Shown: one piece after another, positions 36,501 through 43,703 of the stretch
Numbering within the stretch: the stretch's first letter is position 1
Layout: each line of letters begins with the position of its first letter
DNA from: Streptomyces sp. NBC_01224
GTDB lineage: Bacteria > Actinomycetota > Actinomycetes > Streptomycetales > Streptomycetaceae
Direction of reading: 5' to 3'
Length of the DNA stretch: 64,000 bases
NCBI RefSeq assembly: GCF_036002945.1
Contig: NZ_CP108529.1
Coordinates: 8,489,001 to 8,553,000 of the forward strand
Notes under the pieces: generated by a model
What the model was told of the DNA's origin: nothing
The model's database searches: none
Seen by the model: only the letters and a program-made list of their open reading frames with translations
Program-made: the position numbers and the translations under genes

Positions 36501-37058
36501 GGCAAGGGCGCGGCCTTCATCGGCAGCCATGTCGGGGTCTTCCACGCCTCGCACGTCGACGGAGTGCCGTATCTGATCAACGGCAACTCCGGCAAGGCAC
36601 CGGCCGGACCGGCGGACGAGGGCGGCTTCACCGGCTGGTCGCTGGTCGGCGCCGACCACATCACGTCCGGTGAACAGGCCGCAGCGCGGCAGCGGCCGTG
36701 GCAGGGCGGGCCCGACTGGGTCTCCGCACAGACCCGAGCGCATGTCGACGCCCTGACAATCGAAGCACCCCCGGTCCTCGGCGCCGGAAGCAGTACGAGA
36801 GTCACGGCAACCGTCACCCAGGGCACCCGCAGTGTCCCGGTCGGCTTCCCGCTGGCCGCGGACTGGACCGGATCCCCGAACGTCCACATCGGCGACCGGG
36901 ACGACGCCCGCCACCGCCACACGGCGGTCCTCGACCCGTCCACCGGCACCCTCACCGCGCTCCGACCGGGCACGATCACGCTCGCCGTCACGGTCAACGG
37001 AACGACACAGAAGGTGCAGATCGGGATCGGGGCAGCCGGGGCCGCGTCGGCGGCCTGA
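33525..37058 (+). CDS. Secreted phosphodiester glycosidase fused to a metallophosphatase
   Basis: This 1177-residue exported protein starts at a GTG 4 bp after AGGAGG. A signal peptide (LVLLATVSAMTVGAISPALA) ends near residue 46. A NAGPA/phosphodiester glycosidase domain follows (VAAINADFFDINQTGAPEGIGI; TLTELGLMMQRAGSYSALNLDGGGSSTLV). Next come Ig-like repeats (about residues 450-640) and a carbohydrate-binding-like sandwich (FDDAGSWKFSQARA to GEIVIDEL). A calcineurin-like phosphoesterase comes next (FAVMSDAQ, INGDLVDEG, YVPGNHEVMGG, GSHVGVFHASH), then a C-terminal Big-type domain. The two hydrolases likely act in sequence on phosphodiester-linked cell-wall glycans, which is inference. Confidence 0.85.
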   Translation: MVLGIVGKTTGPRGRAARGYGTVARPLVLLATVSAMTVGAISPALADSTPDPRPRTSAEILRPVAPPPASNPAGESRSVADGDGIETARTSRPIAPGVRIDSYDRLESDKWLRVDSLSVDLTGTGVHADYLSTGKVSDRRTVSELAAGHDAGRGRRTVAAINADFFDINQTGAPEGIGIKDGITVQSPAPGINRAVGIGPDSAGRILNLYFEGTLTLPAGQQPLAAYNAANVPAGGVGAYTSAWGTADRALTVDNATPVTEAVVRDGKVVSVSDTPGPGAVPDDTTVLVGREAGAVALDALKPGDPVSLTYRARTDSGAVPRTAVGGRELLVVDGVAQNHDGEGNNTAAPRTAVGFSKDGRTMQILTVDGRQADSGGVTLTELGLMMQRAGSYSALNLDGGGSSTLVAREPGSDALRVENSPSDGSERTVPNGLALTAPDGSGRLRGFWVQPRTPAGSAPGADPVKGGHPDRVFPGLTRRLTATGYDETYGPADGNPRWRTVRGAVGTVDGNGLFTARRSGTTDVRAEHGPARGSTSLTVLDTLARIEPTTQRVGLADAEATGTFGIVGLDAHGTSAPVEPRDITLDYDRALFDIRDDGQGSFTVTSRTGSGAGQIRATVAGTTTVLAVSVGLTEQAVSSFDDAGSWKFSQARASGSLAATPDGRTGTGLRLTYDFTQSTATRAAYATPPQPITVPGQPQSFKLWIKGDGKGAWPTLHLKDAAGSDQLLRGPYVTWTGWRQVTFAVPPGAAMPLSVSRFYLAETAAAKQYTGEIVIDELTAQVPPTVDLPEQVASADPLIDPAAVTERRDWRFAVMSDAQFVARDPDSAIVTQARRTLREIKAAGPDFLVINGDLVDEGSPADLAFAHRILTEELGDSLPWYYVPGNHEVMGGKIDNFVTEFGPAQRTFDHKGTRFVTLDTSSLSLRGGGFAQIKQLRAQLDAAAKDRTVDSVMLIEHVPPRDPTVQKGSQLGDRKEAALVEQWLADFRRTTGKGAAFIGSHVGVFHASHVDGVPYLINGNSGKAPAGPADEGGFTGWSLVGADHITSGEQAAARQRPWQGGPDWVSAQTRAHVDALTIEAPPVLGAGSSTRVTATVTQGTRSVPVGFPLAADWTGSPNVHIGDRDDARHRHTAVLDPSTGTLTALRPGTITLAVTVNGTTQKVQIGIGAAGAASAA

Positions 37059-37068
37059 CGGACCACGG

Positions 37069-37143
37069 GCCTGTCCGGCGATCACAGCCGGACAGGCACC
37101 GGGCCGCCCCGCACCACCCATGGACACAGGTGCGGGGCGGCCC
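37069..37143. terminator. Tandem terminator hairpins between convergent genes
   Basis: Two perfect stem-loops in a row: 11 bp (37069-37079 with 37087-37097) and 15 bp (37101-37115 with 37129-37143). They separate the glycosidase gene from the leftward dha operon. Confidence 0.88.
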
Positions 37144-37165
37144 CACGACCGCGGAACCCGTCTGC

Positions 37166-37576
37166 CTACACCTTGTGGTACCCGTGGGCCTCCGACGCCG
37201 CAGCCTCCACCGCCGCGATGTCGCCGCCTGCCGACGCGGTGACCACGGCAGCCACCGCACCCTCCAGGAACGGCGCGTCCACCAGCCGCGAGCCGTCCGG
37301 CAGTTCGTCCCCCTCGGCCAGCATCGTCTTGACCGTGAGCACCGCGCTGCCCAGGTCGACCAGTATCGCCACCCCCGCTCCGCCGTCCACCGACCTGGCC
37401 GCCTCGGCGATCAGCTGGGCACTGGTCCCCAGACCACCCGCGGGAGTGCCACCGGCGGCGGCCACCGGAGCCGTCGCACCACCTGCCGCGAGACCCCTGG
37501 CCAGCTCGGCGACGGACTCGGCCACAGGGCCGCTGTGCGAGACCAGCACGATTCCGACCTGCTTTCCGCCGCTCAC
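37166..37576 (-). CDS. dhaM: PTS-dependent dihydroxyacetone kinase, phosphotransfer subunit DhaM
   Basis: This 136-residue protein is an EIIA-mannose-type domain. The phosphorylated His is in GIVLVSHSGPVAESVAELARGL, and GVAILVDLGSAVLTVKTMLAEG and DAPFLEGAVAAVVTASAGGD complete the fold. It takes phosphate from HPr and passes it to DhaL-bound ADP. It lacks the extra HPr and EI-like domains found in E. coli DhaM, the usual short form in actinobacteria. It overlaps the dhaL stop by 4 bp and ends the dhaKLM operon. Confidence 0.9.
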   Translation of the reverse strand: MSGGKQVGIVLVSHSGPVAESVAELARGLAAGGATAPVAAAGGTPAGGLGTSAQLIAEAARSVDGGAGVAILVDLGSAVLTVKTMLAEGDELPDGSRLVDAPFLEGAVAAVVTASAGGDIAAVEAAASEAHGYHKV

Positions 37577-38187
37577 GCGTCACCGCCATTCGCACCATCG
37601 GTCTCGGCCAGTGCGGTGATCAGCAGGGCGGAGGACGTCGCGCCCGGATCCTGATGTCCGATGCTGCGCTCACCCAGATAGCTCGCCCTGCCCTTGCGGG
37701 CCAGCATCGGTACCGTCGCCAGCGCCCCCGCGTCCGCCGCCTCCCGGGCCGCGCCGAACGACGTACCGAGCGCCTCGGCGGCCGGCAGCAGCGCATCGAG
37801 CATCGTCTTGTCCCCGGCCTGCGCCCCGCCCATCTGGGCCACGGCCGCGACGCCCACCCCGAGCGCCTCCGCCAACTGCTGCCGTGCCACCCGGGGCGCG
37901 TCGCCCAGGGCCTTACCGGTACGTCGCAACAGCGTTCCGTACAACGGGCCCGAAGCCCCGCCGACCGTTGCGATCAGCTGTCGCCCGGCGAGCATCAGCA
38001 CCGCCCCCGGAGTCTGCGGCGGCTCCTTGTCCAGGGCCACCCTCACCGCGGCGAATCCGCGCTGCAGATTGCTGCCGTGATCGGCGTCCCCGATCGCCGA
38101 GTCGAGCTCGGTGAGGTGGTTCGCCTCGCGGTCCACGGAAGCCGCGGCCGCGGTCATCCAGTGGTGGAAGAAGTCGGCGTCCAGCAC
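37573..38187 (-). CDS. dhaL: Dihydroxyacetone kinase ADP-binding subunit DhaL
   Basis: This 204-residue DhaL has the Mg-ADP-binding Asp cluster in LDSAIGDADHGSNLQRGF. It also has VGGASGPLYGTLLRR, AGDKTMLDALLPA and YLGERSIGHQDPGATS. ADP stays bound as a cofactor and is rephosphorylated by DhaM. The start at 38187 is an ATG with AAGGAGAT upstream. It sits 21 bp after dhaK. Confidence 0.92.
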   Translation of the reverse strand: MLDADFFHHWMTAAAASVDREANHLTELDSAIGDADHGSNLQRGFAAVRVALDKEPPQTPGAVLMLAGRQLIATVGGASGPLYGTLLRRTGKALGDAPRVARQQLAEALGVGVAAVAQMGGAQAGDKTMLDALLPAAEALGTSFGAAREAADAGALATVPMLARKGRASYLGERSIGHQDPGATSSALLITALAETDGANGGDA

Positions 38188-38208
38188 ATGATCTCCTTGT
38201 CCGGCGGG

Positions 38209-39201
38209 TCAACGGCCCCAGCGCAGCGCAGGCGTCTCCACCGGCGCGTCCCAGAGGCGCAGCAGCTCCTCGTCCACCTGGCAGAGCGTCACCGAGCAGC
38301 CCGCCATGTCGAGCGAGGTCACATAGTTCCCTACGAGCGTACGAGCCGCCACCACACCCCGCTCGGACAGCACCCGCTGCACCTCGGCATTGAACCCGTA
38401 CAGCTCCAGCAGCGGCGTCGCACCCATTCCGTTGACCAGCACGATCACGGGTCCACGCGGCGACAGGTCGTCCAAGACCGCGTCCACCGCGAAGTCCGCG
38501 ATCTCCCGCGACGTCATCATCGGACGCCGCTCCCGACCCGGCTCGCCATGAATGCCGATCCCCAGCTCCAGCTCGCCCGGCGGCAGATCGAATGTGGGGG
38601 ACCCCTTGGCGGGCGTGGTGACGGCGCTGAGCGCCACCCCGAAACTCCGCGATGCCTCGTTCACCTGCCGGGCAATGGCCTCCACCCGCTCCAGCGGCGC
38701 ACCTTCCTCGGCCGCTGCCCCAGCGATCTTCTCGACGAACAGGGTCGCGCCCGTGCCTCGCCGCCCCGCGGTGAACAGACTGTCGGTCACCGCCACGTCG
38801 TCATTGACGAGCACCTGGGTGACCTGCACGCCCTCGTCCTCGGCGAGCTCGGCGGCCATCTCGAAATTCAGCACGTCACCGGTGTAGTTCTTGACGACGA
38901 ACAACACCCCCGCCCCACTGTCGACCGCGGCGGCGGCCCGCACCATCTGATCCGGCACCGGCGAGGTGAACACCTCTCCCGGGCAGGCCGCGGACAGCAT
39001 CCCGGGCCCGACGAACCCCGCATGCAACGGCTCGTGCCCGGACCCGCCCCCGGAGACGAGCGCCACTTTCCCGGCCACGGGCGCGTCACGCCGTACGACG
39101 ACACGATTCTCGACATCCACGCTCAGCTCGGGGTGAGCGGCGGCGATACCGCGCAGCGCGTCCGCGACAACGGTTTCGGGGACGTTGATGAGCATCCTCA
39201 C
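38209..39201 (-). CDS. dhaK: Dihydroxyacetone kinase substrate-binding subunit DhaK
   Basis: This 330-residue DhaK has VALVSGGGSGHEPLHAGFVG, FVVKNYTGDVLNF and LELGIGIHGEPGRER, whose His forms the covalent hemiaminal with dihydroxyacetone. The chain length is standard. The GTG at 39201 has a perfect AGGAGG 5 bp upstream and is preferred over the ATG two codons later. The operon order dhaK-dhaL-dhaM is the usual one for PTS-dependent glycerol/dihydroxyacetone use. No regulator gene is adjacent. Confidence 0.93.
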   Translation of the reverse strand: MRMLINVPETVVADALRGIAAAHPELSVDVENRVVVRRDAPVAGKVALVSGGGSGHEPLHAGFVGPGMLSAACPGEVFTSPVPDQMVRAAAAVDSGAGVLFVVKNYTGDVLNFEMAAELAEDEGVQVTQVLVNDDVAVTDSLFTAGRRGTGATLFVEKIAGAAAEEGAPLERVEAIARQVNEASRSFGVALSAVTTPAKGSPTFDLPPGELELGIGIHGEPGRERRPMMTSREIADFAVDAVLDDLSPRGPVIVLVNGMGATPLLELYGFNAEVQRVLSERGVVAARTLVGNYVTSLDMAGCSVTLCQVDEELLRLWDAPVETPALRWGR

Positions 39202-39670
39202 GGGTACCTCCTGGGGACCTTGGAAGGTGGGTCTCTGGACTGTGTTTTGGCTGGTCAGATGGTCCGACTTGGATTGTTGATCTTGGTGCTATGCGGCGGT
39301 CGGAAGCGGACTCCGGCGGTATTGATGCTGACTCGATGCTGACTTCGGTGAAGGGCCGTCAGGCTTCCGCAGCGGTTGGACGCGGGTCGGTGAGAAGCTG
39401 CCACCGGCAGTATCGACCTTGCGGCGGCGAAGGTCACGTGCGTACACGCTCATGGGCTCACACAGGGCTGCTCTGCTGGTTGCGCTCGAGGCGCACCACA
39501 ATGAGCGGTGGTATGTGCGCTCGGTCGACTCGGTAGGCAGTGGCGGAGAGGGGACTCTGTCGTGAAGTTCGGGAAGGGAACGCTTGGGCGTTCAGTAGGT
39601 GGGACCGTAGGGGCTCATGCCGACAGATCACTCAGGCGGAGACTGTGCGCGCCCTGGACGCTGATCTCGG
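39202..39670. other. Non-coding or degraded stretch upstream of dhaK
   Basis: No recognisable protein on either strand, and the GC content is visibly lower than to the left. The dhaK promoter should be at its left end. It marks the transition to the accessory part of the window. Confidence 0.4.
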
Positions 39671-39967
39671 TCAGCAGGGCCGCGTGAGGGGCCAGGGGGT
39701 CGCCGCTGCCGACGACGCCCCGATAAAGGCTCGCTTGGTGCCCGTGCGGGCTTGATGGACCTGAATGGGTTCCTGAGTGAGGCGCGGCGCATCGGACGGT
39801 TCGAGAGGATGACGGGGAGGGCGACCCTGTCCCGTTCCGCAGTGGCGTGTACACCTCACACTTCCGTCCGTTGAGGCCGAGACCTGTGCGCCGAACCGCG
39901 TCTTCTCTTCCGTAGAGACCGTGCCCGTGATCAGCCCCATGGTGGGGTCGAAGAGGTGCGGGGCCAC
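39671..39967 (-). CDS. Small hypothetical protein downstream of the MmpS-like gene
   Basis: A GTG at 39967 has AAGGAG 4 bp upstream, just after the stop of the MmpS-like gene. The 98-residue product begins MAPHLFDPTMGLITGTVSTEEKTRFGAQVSA and then becomes proline- and arginine-rich without clear structure. Only the N-terminal 40 residues look protein-like. It may be a degraded partner gene. I do not recognise a family. Confidence 0.3.
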   Translation of the reverse strand: MAPHLFDPTMGLITGTVSTEEKTRFGAQVSASTDGSVRCTRHCGTGQGRPPRHPLEPSDAPRLTQEPIQVHQARTGTKRAFIGASSAAATPWPLTRPC

Positions 39968-39975
39968 TGGGCTCC

Positions 39976-40583
39976 TTAAGCGGCTGCGGACGCTTCGGGG
40001 GTGGGGAGTTCACTGCTGCACGTGGTCCGGCCGAAGGCCCCGGTGGCGATGGCGCGTTGGACGGGCTTGCCACGTACGGTCAGGGTGCAGCTGGCCGTGC
40101 CGCCTCTTTTCCGAGGGTGACGTTGACGATCGGGGAGGCGCCGAGCGGAACGCTCACGGTCTTCCTCCACGGCAGGCCGACGTCCGTGACGACGTCCGCC
40201 TTGTCGTCGCCGGCCCCGCGGTAGGAGATGTCGGCCGAGCCCCTGCCGAGTACCTCGTAGGTCACCGCGGCGGTGGGCGTCGTGGCGGCCTGCTTGTCCG
40301 CCGGCTTGTCCTCGGAGTCGAGGACTCCGTAGGTGACGAACGCGCCGCACGCGAGCAGCAGAGCCACGGCGACGGCGATGCCGCCGCGGTCGATACGGCG
40401 GTCGTCCGGGGTCTCGGAAACCCTTGTGGTGTCCGGAGTCTCGGACTCGTCCGGCCCTGCCGGTTCCTCGGTCGTCGGTATGGCCGCGCTTTCTGTCGAG
40501 GTGAATTCGCCTGGATTATACACCATCGGATTCGACGGATGCCAGGCGGTGGTGAAGTCGGGCAAGACGACCTCAATCGACAT
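39976..40583 (-). pseudogene. MmpS-like membrane protein with a single-base frameshift
   Basis: The N-terminal frame (from ATG 40583) gives a cytoplasmic proline/threonine-rich part and one TM helix (IAVAVALLLACGAFVTYGV). An extracytoplasmic beta-domain follows (VTYEVLGRGSADISYRG, WRKTVSVPLGASPIVNVTLGKE) and then hits a stop. In the next frame the same domain continues, SCTLTVRGKPVQRAIATGAFGRTTC, to a TAA at 39976. Adding one G near 40100-40104 would join both parts. MmpS proteins assist RND lipid transporters in mycobacteria; in Streptomyces the role is unknown. A sequencing error cannot be excluded. Confidence 0.65.
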
Positions 40584-41788
40584 CGATCCGGTCAGTGAAA
40601 TGCCCTGAATGCCCTATCGGTTGACGTGGCATCAACTCCGTGTTGAATAATCCCTCCACCGCGATTGGCACACCTCTGACGAGGTCGCTTTCCCGTATGC
40701 GGAAGGTGGCCTGGTTTGGCATGTCTTGAGGTGCTCCAGTCCGGGTGGCGGCAGCGCTCGGCGCGGCCCTGTGCGCGGCGACACCGCAGGGTCAGCAGAA
40801 TCTCTGGCGGACGCGGGGGCGACCCTGGGCAGCATGCTGATGCCGTCCGCGGACGAGGCGGGTTCCAGTGATCCGTCCGACGAACCGCGTCCGGGTCCCA
40901 CCCCTCAGCCGTCGCCGGGCCTCCAACCCAGGCCTGCGCCGCGGGTCACCGACACCTACAACCCCACGTGCGACCCGATGCCTCTGATCGACGGAGGACG
41001 GATCTACGGCGGCCTTGAGGAGTACACGGATCACCAGAGGAACAAGGGCTGCAGGGCGACCGGCGCTTTTGCGTTCCTCACCAAGGCTGACCGCAGGTCG
41101 CGCACAGGGGCGGGCGGTCTGCCCAAATGCCCCGAATATGAACCGTCCGTACAGCCGGATCGTCGGTTGCCCTGCCTGATACTCAGTTCCCCCTGCTGCC
41201 GACGGAACGATCAACGATGGGGTGAGTGGGTACACCGTGCAGGACAAAGTGGCCCTCGCGTGTGAGCTGGAACGTCTCGCTGTCGGCTCCCCGAGCGTGA
41301 GCGGTGTGAAGTCCGTTTCCTGGGCTGATGCGGCCGGTGAATCATCAATCGTGTCCAGCACCGGCATCGAGAGCTACTCGCGCCGCACGTCCCGTTTTCT
41401 CTCCGGCTACTTCTTTGGCATCACGGACGGCGGCCGACCGCCGCCTCGACCGCCTACAAACGATGACGGCGCACGTGGAGCGCGTGGCGATGCTGGAGCC
41501 GGCCGCAAAGGGCGCCTGACCCGCGGTTCTGTGTGTGCGCATTATGCGCGGTGTGGGCGTTACGGGTGAAATCTTGGGAACATGCCTGCAACTCCAACCG
41601 GCAGAGACAGCGCCAGATCCGGATGGCCGTTCATATCACCGCCTTGCCGCCGCTGGGCGTCACGGCAGTGGCGGGGTCGTGGGCCTGGATGGAGCACCAG
41701 GGTCCTCAGCCCTTGATCAGGGAGATTTTCCCCGTTTGCAGGCGACCGTCACCGCCGTCGAAGCAGGCGCGGTCGCCGGAGATGGCTA
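40584..41788. other. Degenerate region with an unassigned coding remnant
   Basis: I recognise no intact gene in these 1.2 kb. On the plus strand about 40950-41110 reads DTYNPTCDPMPLIDGGRIYG and RNKGCRATGAFAFLTKADRRS, which looks like real protein. It is reminiscent of secreted DNA/RNA endonuclease toxin domains, but the catalytic part does not follow. Treat it as a decayed gene of unknown type. Confidence 0.3.
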
Positions 41789-41821
41789 GGGCCTGTCCGG
41801 CGGCTCTTGCCGGACAGGCCC
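41789..41821 (-). terminator. Terminator hairpin downstream of the DUF1062 gene
   Basis: Perfect 13-bp stem (41789-41801 with 41809-41821), 7-nt loop, 17 bp past the stop of the leftward gene. Confidence 0.8.
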
Positions 41822-41838
41822 CTGGTCCTGAGGAGGGC

Positions 41839-42387
41839 TCAGCGCTTGAGCGTGAAGGTGAAGTCGCCGGAGAGCTTGCCGGTCAGCCGGACTGCCGAAA
41901 CGAGCTTCCCCTCCGTGATCAGTCTCTCGACCTCGGCCCGCGAAAGACCGCAGCCTTCAGCGATCAGTCGCACCGGCCGGACAGGGATCCGCGCCGCGAA
42001 GCGGACCGAGACGTCGATCACCTCGCGGTCCAGGTGATCCGATCCGCCGGTGTCGAGGCGCCAAGCGTTGTCCCAGTCGAGGGCGATGCGATTACGGCGC
42101 CGCACGACCGGATCCTGGAGCAACTCAGCTGTCAGGACAAGGTCGTTGGCATGCAGCCGGTCCAGCAGCTCAGGTCGTACGGAGCGCACGTTCATCCGCT
42201 CCAGGACCGTGAGCTTTGCAGTCTCCCCGCAAGCGGCACAGAGCACGAGGAGCCAGGCGTCGAGGAGCTTGTGGTTAGCGTTGACGCGAAATTTACCGCT
42301 TGCCCGGAAGCGCTCGGACGCGCACACGTGGCAACGCCGGAGAACGAGCGGCAGGCAGGTGGGCACGACCACCCAGTTATTGAGCAC
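41839..42387 (-). CDS. DUF1062 family protein
   Basis: This 182-residue protein fits DUF1062: NNWVVVPTCLPLVLRRCHVCASERFRASGKFRVNANHKLLDAWLL, CAACGETAKLTVLERMNVRSV and LLQDPVVRRRNRIALDWDNAWRLDTG. Two CxxC pairs (CHVC, CAAC) suggest a zinc ribbon, and the C-terminal part (GLSRAEVERLITEGKLVSAVRLTGKLSGDFTFTLKR) resembles an S4-like RNA-binding module. Its function is unknown. It stands alone between a degenerate region and an IS remnant. Confidence 0.8.
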   Translation of the reverse strand: MLNNWVVVPTCLPLVLRRCHVCASERFRASGKFRVNANHKLLDAWLLVLCAACGETAKLTVLERMNVRSVRPELLDRLHANDLVLTAELLQDPVVRRRNRIALDWDNAWRLDTGGSDHLDREVIDVSVRFAARIPVRPVRLIAEGCGLSRAEVERLITEGKLVSAVRLTGKLSGDFTFTLKR

Positions 42388-42583
42388 AGAAGTACACCGG
42401 TTTCAGTGAGAAGACCGCAGCAGAAAGGAGCGCGTCGCACATGTGCGACGCGCGACGAATCAGCGCTCGGGAGGTCTCACAGGGTGTACAACGGAACGTC
42501 CTTGACTAGACGACTTGGCTCGGCAGCACGGTAATGGCGCACAGCGGCACTGTTCCACTGGTTTTCGAGCGCCTCACCGTCAG

Positions 42584-43005
42584 GTTCTGTCCGGCGGATC
42601 ATGGGCGGAGCCAGAGTCGGATCGAGGCATTGGCGACGGTGCCGTGGAAGACGTAGGCGCGCTTGTCGAACCTCGTCGCGACGGCCCGGAAGTTCTTGAG
42701 GGCATTGATCGTCCGCTCAACTTCGCTCCTCCGCTTGTAGATCGTCTTGTCGAAGCCGGCGGGCCGGCCTCCCTTGCTGCCCCTTCGCTGGCGGTTGGCC
42801 CGCTGGTTCTTCGGTTCGGGGATGGTGTGCTTGATCTGGCGCCGTCGCAGGTAGCGGCGGTTGCGGCGGGAGGAGTACTTGTCTTGTCGCCGCCGAGGTG
42901 GTCGGGTCGGGTACGCGGGTATCCGCCACCGGCGCGGCCGACGCGGATGCGTTCCGTGATCGGGATGAGCTGTGGTGCAAGGTCGGGCGCGGCGTTCCGG
43001 TGTCT
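42584..43005 (-). mobile_element. IS5-type DDE transposase remnant
   Basis: Minus-strand similarity to IS5-family transposases begins with APDLAPQLIPITERIRVGRAGGG and PDHLGGDK. It shifts frame near 42885 and continues as YSSRRNRRYLRRRQIKHTIPEP, FDKTIYKRRSEVERTINALK (third acidic catalytic residue) and GTVANASIRLWLRP. The N-terminal half with the first two acidic residues is gone. The left edge at about 42584 (CTGTCCGGCGGATCATG) looks like the original IS end. Confidence 0.75.
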
Positions 43006-43017
43006 CGTTGGGGTGTC

Positions 43018-43317
43018 TCAGGGGGTGGGGGTCACGGCCGCGCTGAGGATGTCGGCGTGGTCGAACGCCAGCGGCGGCAGGTCGCCCAGGGGCCACCAGC
43101 GGGCGGTGCGGGCGTCGTCCCCGGCGATGATCGGGGTGCTGGCGGGGACGACAGCCACGTACGCGACGGTGACGTACCTGCCGCGCGGGTCGCGACGGGG
43201 CAGATCCCGGACGCCGATCTGACGCAGGTCGCCGGCGGTGACGTGGACACCGGTCTCCTCAGCCAGCTCTCGGGCAGCGGCCGCGCGACTCGTCTCTCCG
43301 GGGTCGACGTGACCACC
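43018..43317 (-). pseudogene. NUDIX hydrolase, C-terminal part of a split gene
   Basis: From the codons GGT GGT at 43312-43317 the minus strand reads GGHVDPGETSRAAAARELAEETGV, a perfect NUDIX box, and then VRDLPRRDPRGRYVTVAYVAVVP and ARWWPLGDLPPLAFDHADIL to the stop. The strand before the box is missing. It is found 2.73 kb away (46044-46178), ending exactly at LPGG. The frame is open upstream to 43569, but that sequence belongs to the inserted cassette. Confidence 0.8.
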
Positions 43318-43596
43318 GTTATGAACAGTTCGCATGTCTCGGAATCCCAGCTGTCTCACAGGACGCGCTGCAGGACGCGACTCAAGGAAAGTGTGGTTGA
43401 GCGCCGTGTGTCTCAGCGGCGGCTCAAGGATCCGCGTGATCGACACGACAGCGGCCCTGGGAGCCGTCGCAAACGTCTCCCTGGTCCAACCGGCGTCGTG
43501 GATGTTAGAATGCCTGACGCTCCTGTTCGACTGACGTCGCCGCTGAACAAGGGCTGATGGGGAGGTCATCCGATCCCCGCCATAACACGTGCTGCA

Positions 43597-43626
43597 GGCT
43601 CCAGGTCACTGACCTGGAGCCTTTTT
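43597..43626 (+). terminator. Canonical Rho-independent terminator with U-run
   Basis: Perfect 11-bp stem (43597-43607 with 43611-43621), 3-nt loop, followed by TTTTT. A TAGAAT -10-like box lies 87 bp upstream (43505-43510). It precedes the peptidase gene, so it may be an attenuator or end a small RNA. Confidence 0.8.
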
Positions 43627-43703
43627 GTTGTCCCCAAGTTCTGGGGCCCCGCCGGCGTTGCGGAATCGCAGGCCGCGAAGACCTTACGGAGATTGCGAAG
43701 ATC

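Noticed and set aside
40950..41265. Secreted DNA/RNA endonuclease toxin
   Set aside because: The N-terminal part looks protein-like but the catalytic His/Asn region cannot be found in any frame, so it is left as unassigned.
43550..43590. 3' end of a tRNA as an attachment site
   Set aside because: GGGGA...TCCCC could mimic a T-stem, but the loop is too long and lacks the TTCGANTC pattern; no full tRNA can be folded.
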